A stretch of 29,349 bases of DNA, from contig JBBWZQ010000023.1 of the NCBI GenBank assembly GCA_039649115.1, positions 1-29,349 on the forward strand. Direction: 5' to 3'. Below the pieces are notes generated by a model. It did not search any database, was not told the DNA's origin, and worked only from the letters and a program-made list of their open reading frames with translations. Below, piece by piece: positions 22,794 through 29,349 of the stretch. Origin of the DNA: DATEJJ01 sp039649115. GTDB lineage: Bacteria > Actinomycetota > Actinomycetes > Mycobacteriales > Micromonosporaceae. The position numbers and the translations under genes are program-made. How positions within the stretch are numbered: position 1 is the stretch's first letter; every line of letters begins with the position of its first letter.

Positions 22794-23972
22794 CTACTTG
22801 TCGATGTCGCCGACCACGAAGAACATCGAGCCGAGGATCGCGATGAGGTCCGGCACCAGGCAACCCGGGATCAGCGTGGACAGCGCCTGCACATTGGCGA
22901 ACGACGGGGTGCGCAGCTTCATCCGCCACGGCGTCTTCTCGCCCCGCGACACCAGGTAGTACCCGTTGACGCCCAGCGGGCTCTCGGTCCACGCGTACGT
23001 GTGCCCCTCCGGCGCCTTCACCACCTTCGGCAGCCGCACGTTCACCGGCCCGGAGATCTGGTCCACCCGGTCCAGGCAGGTCTGCGCCAGGTCGAGCGAC
23101 GCGAACACCTGGTCCAGCAGCACCTCGAAGCGCGCGTGGCAGTCGCCCTCCTTGCGCGTCACCACCGGTATGTCCAGCTCGCCGTAGGCGAGGTACGGCT
23201 CGTCGCGCCGCAGGTCGAAGTCGAGGCCCGAGGCGCGCGCGACCGGTCCCGAGGCGCCGAACGCGGCGGCGGACGCGGCGGACAGCACCCCCACGCCGAC
23301 CGTGCGGGCGAGGAAGATGTCGTTGCGCCGGATCAGCTTGTCCAGCCCGGGCAGCCGGCGGCGGACATCGCCGATCGCCGCCCGGGCCCGGCCGGTCCAG
23401 CCCGCCGGCACCTCCTCCTTGAGCCCGCCCACCCGGTTGAACATGAAGTGCATCCGGCCGCCCGACGCCTCCTCCATCACCGCCTGCAGCGTCTCGCGCT
23501 CGCGGAACGCGTAGAAGACGGGGGTTATCGCGCCGATCTCCAGCGGGTAGGAGCCCAGGAACATCAGGTGGTTGAGCACCCGGTTCAGCTCGGCGAGCGC
23601 GGTGCGCAGCCACACCGCGCGCTCCGGCACCTCGATGCCCATCATGCGCTCGACGGCCAGCGCCACGCCCAGCTCGTTGGCGAACGCGGACAGCCAGTCG
23701 TGCCGGTTGGCCAGCACGATGATCTGCCGGTAGTCGCGCACCTCGAACAGCTTCTCGGCGCCCCGGTGCATGTACCCGATGATCGGCTCGCAGGAGACCA
23801 CCCGCTCGCCGTCGAGCACCAGCCGCAGCCGCAGCACCCCGTGGGTCGAGGGGTGTTGCGGGCCGATGTTGAGCACCATGTCGGTGCCCAGCTCGCCGGT
23901 CGCGTCGACGTCGAGCCCGGCCCCGGTGCCCGCGATGATCTCCGTGCGGTCACCAGCCTCCGACTCGGTCAT
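22794..23972 (-). CDS. nuoD: Orphan NADH-quinone oxidoreductase subunit D (NuoD-like)
   Basis: 392 residues. ATG at 23972 overlaps the methyltransferase stop (ATGA), so it is preferred over ATG at 23981. The 49-kDa/NuoD family is clear: GPQHPSTHGVLRL, IGYMHRGAEKL, ANRHDWLSAFANELG, LNRVLNHLMFLGS, GGRMHFMFNRVGG, RTVGVGVLSA, EGDCHARF, PEGHTYAWTESPLGVNGYYLVS and a C-terminal FVVGDIDK. In complex I this subunit forms part of the quinone site beside cluster N2. No other nuo genes are present, so it is a stand-alone copy, probably additional to a nuo operon elsewhere. Actinobacteria often carry such a second copy. The family normally ends in Asp-Arg; here the last residue is Lys. Arg70 in HRG matches the arginine methylated in mitochondrial NDUFS2. 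Confidence 0.93.
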   Translation of the reverse strand: MTESEAGDRTEIIAGTGAGLDVDATGELGTDMVLNIGPQHPSTHGVLRLRLVLDGERVVSCEPIIGYMHRGAEKLFEVRDYRQIIVLANRHDWLSAFANELGVALAVERMMGIEVPERAVWLRTALAELNRVLNHLMFLGSYPLEIGAITPVFYAFRERETLQAVMEEASGGRMHFMFNRVGGLKEEVPAGWTGRARAAIGDVRRRLPGLDKLIRRNDIFLARTVGVGVLSAASAAAFGASGPVARASGLDFDLRRDEPYLAYGELDIPVVTRKEGDCHARFEVLLDQVFASLDLAQTCLDRVDQISGPVNVRLPKVVKAPEGHTYAWTESPLGVNGYYLVSRGEKTPWRMKLRTPSFANVQALSTLIPGCLVPDLIAILGSMFFVVGDIDK

Positions 23973-24940
23973 GCCTCGCATAGTAGGCCGGGAAAGGGCA
24001 TCCCGACCGGCTGCAGGAGCCAGAAATGGCCGCCGAGGCCGGCCGGGTCGGTCAATTCGGCGCCCGCGCCCGCCGTGGCCAGGGCCCGCAGGTAGCCCGC
24101 GGGATCGGTGCCGGCCAGCGCGAGCGGCGGCCGGGCGCCGCTGACCCCGAGGGCGCGCAGCGCGTCGCGCTGCCGCACCAGCGTCGAGCCCGCGGTGGCG
24201 GCGGCGACCGCGTCGAACGCGACGTGCGCGGTCAGGTCACAAGACCCGTCGGGTACCGGCGGCACCTGCCGGCCACCCCGGTAGCCGGTGAGCGTGCCCA
24301 GCGGTGGCCGCTCCTCCCGCACGTGCCCGTAGTCCACCGCGAGCGCCAGCCCGCGCTCCACAGTGGACACGGCAGCGGCCCAGGCGGCGTCGCGCGGGGT
24401 ACCCACCTCGGCGCGACCACCGGGGGACAGCGGCCACCACCGCGCAAGCCAGGCCAGGTCCGGCCCGTCCAGCGGGTCGCCGAGCGAGTCGTCGGTCAGC
24501 ACGTACCGCGGCGTGGCCGCGTCGTCGAGTGCCGCCACGTCCAGCGGTACGTTGTCCAGCCACTCGGTGGCGACCAGCAGTCCGGTGATCGGGGCGGGGG
24601 GCGACGGTCGCCACCCGATCGAGGCGGGCAGGTCGCGGGGGCGGGGTGCCCGCTCGACCGCGGTCAGCCGCAGCCGGCCGGCCAGCGCGGCGGGTACGGC
24701 GCCGAGCAGCGCCAGGAGCAGCTCGCCCCGGCCGGCGCCGACGTCGACCACGTCCAGCCGGTCGGGATGGTCGAGGGCGCGGTCCACCCGCTCCAGCAGC
24801 CGCGCGAGCGCGCCGGCGAACAGCGGCGCGGCGTGCACGCTGGTGCGGAAGTGCTCGCCGGGTGCTCTGGTCAGGTAGAACCCGCCGGGCCCGTACAGCG
24901 CCCGGTCCATCGCGACCCGCCACGTAGTGAAGATCCCCAC
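23969..24940 (-). CDS. MidA/NDUFAF7-type SAM-dependent methyltransferase (DUF185)
   Basis: About 323 residues if GTG at 24940 is the start; ATG at 24910 is possible, and ATG at 25069 is unlikely because it overlaps the divergent gene. The TWRVAMDRALYGPGGFY segment belongs to the family's N-terminal signature, which favours 24940. The SAM site is VVDVGAGRGELLLALL, followed by TAVERAPRPRDLP, the family motif VATEWLDNVPLDV, and GLALAVDYGH. The mitochondrial member NDUFAF7 symmetrically dimethylates an arginine of NDUFS2, the NuoD homologue. Here the gene is fused by ATGA overlap to a nuoD copy, which strongly suggests the same enzyme-substrate pair. No ribosome site is apparent. Confidence 0.87.
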   Translation of the reverse strand: MGIFTTWRVAMDRALYGPGGFYLTRAPGEHFRTSVHAAPLFAGALARLLERVDRALDHPDRLDVVDVGAGRGELLLALLGAVPAALAGRLRLTAVERAPRPRDLPASIGWRPSPPAPITGLLVATEWLDNVPLDVAALDDAATPRYVLTDDSLGDPLDGPDLAWLARWWPLSPGGRAEVGTPRDAAWAAAVSTVERGLALAVDYGHVREERPPLGTLTGYRGGRQVPPVPDGSCDLTAHVAFDAVAAATAGSTLVRQRDALRALGVSGARPPLALAGTDPAGYLRALATAGAGAELTDPAGLGGHFWLLQPVGMPFPGLLCEA

Positions 24941-25016
24941 AACGTCTGTCAAGGGTACTTGGGCAGGAGCGATACTCGACTTCGACCGGTACCGACACGA
25001 GGACTGGATCGCACTC

Positions 25017-25859
25017 ATGAACGAGCAGAGGCTCACCGTCGGCATCGTCGGAGCCGGACGCGTGGGCACCGTACTGGGCGCCGCCCTGGCGGCCGCCGGT
25101 CATGCGGTAGTAGCCATAGCCGGCCGTTCGGCCGCGGCACCGGCGGTGGCCGGCGCCGACCTGGTGATCTTCACGGTACCCGACGACGCGCTGGGCCCGC
25201 TCGTCGCGCACCTCGCCGAGTCCGGCGCGTTCCACAAGGGACAGACCGTGGCGCACACGAGCGGGGCTCATGGCGCCGGCATCCTGCATCCGGCCGTGGC
25301 CAGGGGTGCCCGGCCGCTCGCGCTGCACCCCGCGATGACCTTCACCGGTACCGCCGCCGACCTGGACCGGCTGGCGGCCGGCGTCTCGTTCGGCGTGACC
25401 GCGCCCGAAGACGTACGGCCGCTGGCCCGGCGCCTGGTGGCCGATCTCGGCGGCACCCCGGAGTGGATCGACGAGCAGCGGCGCGCCATGTACCACACGG
25501 CTCTCGCACACGGCGCCAACCACCTGGTGACGCTCGTGAACGACGCGCTGGACCGGCTGCGCGACGCCGGGGTGGCGCACCCCGAGCGGGTACTCGAACC
25601 GCTGCTGCGCGCCGCCCTCGACAACACCCTGCGCCTGGGTGACGCGGCCCTGACCGGCCCCGTGTCGCGCGGCGACGCCGGTACCGTCGCCAAGCACCTC
25701 GACACGCTGGCCGCCGGCGCGCCCGAATCCGTACCCTCATATCTCGCCCTTGCCCGGCGCACCGCGGACCGCGCGATCGCCGCGGGCCGGCTCGACCCGG
25801 GCGCCGCCGGGCCGCTGCTCGACGCGCTGGCGGCGCGGCAACGGGAGAGCGTCTCATGA
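25017..25859 (+). CDS. Rossmann-fold and DUF2520 domain protein, candidate dehydrogenase of pantothenate synthesis
   Basis: 280 residues from ATG at 25017; GAGGA lies about 13 bases upstream, rather far. The N-terminal Rossmann domain opens with VGIVGAGRVGTVLGAALAAAGHAVV, an NAD(P)-binding G-x-G-x-x-G motif, then IFTVPDDAL and HTSGAHG. The C-terminal helical DUF2520 domain starts about residue 160 (MYHTALAHGANHLVTLVNDAL). Fold and arrangement are those of ketopantoate/6-phosphogluconate-type dehydrogenases. It overlaps panC by ATGA, so both proteins are made together. Ketopantoate reduction is the step that supplies PanC's pantoate and no panE is visible, so it could be the reductase; that is inference from context. 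Confidence 0.85.
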   Translation: MNEQRLTVGIVGAGRVGTVLGAALAAAGHAVVAIAGRSAAAPAVAGADLVIFTVPDDALGPLVAHLAESGAFHKGQTVAHTSGAHGAGILHPAVARGARPLALHPAMTFTGTAADLDRLAAGVSFGVTAPEDVRPLARRLVADLGGTPEWIDEQRRAMYHTALAHGANHLVTLVNDALDRLRDAGVAHPERVLEPLLRAALDNTLRLGDAALTGPVSRGDAGTVAKHLDTLAAGAPESVPSYLALARRTADRAIAAGRLDPGAAGPLLDALAARQRESVS

Positions 25860-26695
25860 TCATCGCGGAGATCCGGGCCGAGCTGGACGACGCGCGGGAC
25901 AAGCTGACCGGCACGGTGGCGGTCGTGATGACCATGGGTGCCCTGCACGACGGGCACGAGGAGCTGATGCGCGCGGCGCGCGACCGGGCGGACAGCGTCA
26001 TCGTCACGATCTTCGTGAACCCGCTGCAGTTCGGCCCGGACGAGGACCTCGACCGCTACCCGCGCACCCTCGACACCGACCTCGCGATCTGCGCGCGCAA
26101 CGGCGTCGACGTGGTGTTCGCACCGGGCCGGGAGGAGATGTACCCGGGCGGCGAGCCGATGGTGCGGGTCTCGCCCGGCCGGCTGGGCGGGATCCTGGAG
26201 GGGGCCAGCCGCCCCGGCTTCTTCCACGGCGTCCTCACCGTGGTCAACAAGCTGCTCCACCTGACCCGGCCGCACCTGGCGTTCTTCGGCGAGAAGGACT
26301 ACCAGCAACTCGCCCTGGTGCGGCTGCTGGTGCGCGACACCAACCTGGACGTCGAGATCGTCGGTGTGCCCGTGGTGCGCGAGCCGGACGGGCTGGCCCG
26401 CTCCAGCCGCAACCGGTACCTCTCGGCTCAGGAGCGGCAGGCGGCGCTGGCGCTGTCCGCCGCGCTGCGGGCCGGCGCGACCGCCGCGGCGGCCGGGCAC
26501 GGTGTCGACGGCGCGCTGCGCGCCGCCCGGGCGGCCTTCGACCACACGGGTACCGGCGATGTGCGGCTGGACTACCTGACCCTGGCCGACCCCCACCTCG
26601 GTCCGGCGCCGGCACGCGGCCCGGCCCGCATGCTCGTCGCGGCCTGGGTCGGCGGCACCCGGCTGATCGACAACGCTCCGGTCGAGTTGGCCTGA
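25856..26695 (+). CDS. panC: Pantothenate synthetase (pantoate-beta-alanine ligase)
   Basis: 279 residues from ATG at 25856. It joins pantoate and beta-alanine using ATP in the last step of vitamin B5 synthesis. The nucleotidyltransferase signature is MTMGALHDGHEELMR, with the HxGH motif intact; the residue before TMG is Met where Pro is usual. Further motifs: FVNPLQFGPDEDLDRYPR, FFHGVLTVVNKL, FFGEKDYQQL, and RSSRNRYLS. The length is normal. The C-terminal dimerisation part ends with GTRLIDN. It is the second gene of an ATGA-coupled pair with the DUF2520 protein. Confidence 0.96.
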   Translation: MIIAEIRAELDDARDKLTGTVAVVMTMGALHDGHEELMRAARDRADSVIVTIFVNPLQFGPDEDLDRYPRTLDTDLAICARNGVDVVFAPGREEMYPGGEPMVRVSPGRLGGILEGASRPGFFHGVLTVVNKLLHLTRPHLAFFGEKDYQQLALVRLLVRDTNLDVEIVGVPVVREPDGLARSSRNRYLSAQERQAALALSAALRAGATAAAAGHGVDGALRAARAAFDHTGTGDVRLDYLTLADPHLGPAPARGPARMLVAAWVGGTRLIDNAPVELA

Positions 26696-26758
26696 CACCA
26701 CTGGCGAGCGTGGCGTATGCTGCCGGACCTGGGATACCCGGGTACGGGGAGGGTTACG

Positions 26759-27661
26759 TTGCGGATCGGACACCGCGGGGGCTGGCTCGGCGGGACGGTC
26801 GTCGCCGTGGCAGCCCTGGCGCTCGCCGCCTGCGGCAAGCCGGCCGGCGTGGACGGCAACCTGACCAACGGGTGGCCCGCCTTCGACAAGGCCAGGACGC
26901 CGGTACCGGTCGCGGCCGCGTGCTACGACAAGGAGTACTCCGCCACCTGGTACGGGCCCTTCGAGTCGGTACCGTGCGACCAGAACCACCGGTCCGAGAC
27001 CGCCTTCGCCGGCACGTTCACCGGTGACGACGCGAAGCGCACCTCCCCGCCCAACACCGACAGCCCGACCCGCAAGACCGCGTACCTCGACTGCACCGCG
27101 AAGGCCAACGACTACCTCGGCGGCGACTGGCACGCCGCGTACGTCTGGCTCGGCCTGGTGCTGCCCAGCAGCGCGGCCTGGACCGGCGACGCCCGCTGGT
27201 ACCGCTGCGACCTGTTCAAGACCGATGACGTCGAGCACGGCACCGTCGCCAGCACGGGCAGCGTCAAGGACGGCCTGCGGGGCACCAGGCCGCTCGCGAT
27301 CACCTGCATCAACACGGTGGAGAGCAAGGGCCAGGTGCAGAGCGAGTCCCCGGCCGGCTGCGCGCAGCCGCACAGCGGCGAACTCGCCGGCATCACCACC
27401 GCGGCCGACGTCCCCTGGCCGGGCGAGACCGCGGCGCAGAAGCAGGCGGACACGGCCTGTGAGGCGGTCGTCGCCAGGTACCTCGGGTTCGCCAGCGGGC
27501 GCGACCAGAATCCTCTGGTCGGATGGCTGTTCTTCTGGCCGCGACAGACGCAGTGGGAAGCCGGCGACCGGACCTTCTCCTGCTTCGCCTATGCCTTCAC
27601 CAAGAGCAAGAAGATGACCGGGAGCGTCAAGGGCCTGGGCACCAGAGCACCGAGAGGCTGA
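26759..27661 (+). CDS. Lipoprotein with septum-formation-type domain
   Basis: 300 residues if TTG at 26759 is the start; GGGGAGGG ends five bases before it, and the resulting signal peptide is well shaped. ATG at 26717 in the same frame would add 14 residues. The lipobox LAAC puts the modified cysteine at residue 25. The exported part has many cysteines and two segments of the form (P/G)C-x-x-(N/P)H-x-x-E-(T/L) (VPCDQNHRSETAFAG and GCAQPHSGELAGI), the pattern of the actinobacterial septum-formation domain. The protein should sit on the outer face of the membrane. A role in septation is known only by family name, not shown here. It lies between panC and nadB without overlap. Confidence 0.82.
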   Translation: MRIGHRGGWLGGTVVAVAALALAACGKPAGVDGNLTNGWPAFDKARTPVPVAAACYDKEYSATWYGPFESVPCDQNHRSETAFAGTFTGDDAKRTSPPNTDSPTRKTAYLDCTAKANDYLGGDWHAAYVWLGLVLPSSAAWTGDARWYRCDLFKTDDVEHGTVASTGSVKDGLRGTRPLAITCINTVESKGQVQSESPAGCAQPHSGELAGITTAADVPWPGETAAQKQADTACEAVVARYLGFASGRDQNPLVGWLFFWPRQTQWEAGDRTFSCFAYAFTKSKKMTGSVKGLGTRAPRG

Positions 27662-27739
27662 GCCCCGCGCCGCGTGTCCCTGCTGACACTCCGGGGCCCA
27701 GGCCTGTCCAACGCCGTTGCGGTGGCGTTCACTGGCGGG

Positions 27740-29349
<1,610 letters not shown>

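Noticed and set aside
24923..24952. A TTGACA-based promoter on the minus strand for the methyltransferase
   Set aside because: TTGACA (24952-24947) is perfect, but no acceptable -10 lies 16-18 bases downstream. It would also sit too close to the preferred GTG start at 24940.

Overview
The window is very G+C-rich DNA with strong G/C preference at third codon positions, many GTG/TTG starts, ATGA/GTGA stop-start overlaps and a leaderless-looking promoter. The gene set (folP-folB-folK-DUF3180, panC beside a DUF2520 gene, nadB, type VII secretion proteins) indicates a high-GC actinobacterium. A Micromonosporaceae-type chromosome is my best guess; it is an inference from gene order and style, since no marker RNA gene is present.

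Left half (1-15588, all minus strand). Read in the direction of transcription, this begins with a Tn916/tcp-like type IV secretion (conjugation) core: a small two-helix VirB2-like protein, a TcpE/VirB3-like protein, a VirB4-type ATPase, a VirB6-like multi-span channel protein, a TcpC/VirB8-like NTF2-fold protein, a lysozyme-like plus M23 peptidase wall hydrolase, and an unknown protein with an internal duplication. A type VII (ESX)-flavoured block follows: an EspC-like small protein, a possible 28-codon linker ORF, a PPE-like proline-rich protein, a mycosin protease, an FtsK/EccC-like ATPase whose Walker A motif is degenerate, a small membrane protein, and a large WXG-type protein cut by the left edge. 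No relaxase, coupling protein, integrase or att site is visible, and EccB, EccD and EccE are also absent. The locus therefore looks like a fixed secretion machine mixing type IV and type VII parts rather than an obvious mobile element. A 12-bp word containing TTATCCACA lies 70-73 nt upstream of two of the type VII-like genes.

Middle (15589-22781, plus strand). A divergent promoter region leads into a small membrane protein and then folP, folB and folK, which are tightly overlapped and supply three steps of folate synthesis, followed by DUF3180. Next come an orphan RbsC-like permease, a small conserved protein, a membrane protein with a good leaderless promoter, and a coiled-coil membrane protein whose C-terminus carries an 18-residue arginine-rich repeat.

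Right part. A minus-strand pair, a MidA/NDUFAF7-type methyltransferase and an orphan NuoD, is translationally coupled; the arginine that mitochondrial NDUFAF7 methylates is conserved in this NuoD. Divergent from it run a DUF2520 Rossmann protein and panC (pantothenate), a septum-formation-type lipoprotein, and nadB (NAD synthesis), which is cut by the right edge.
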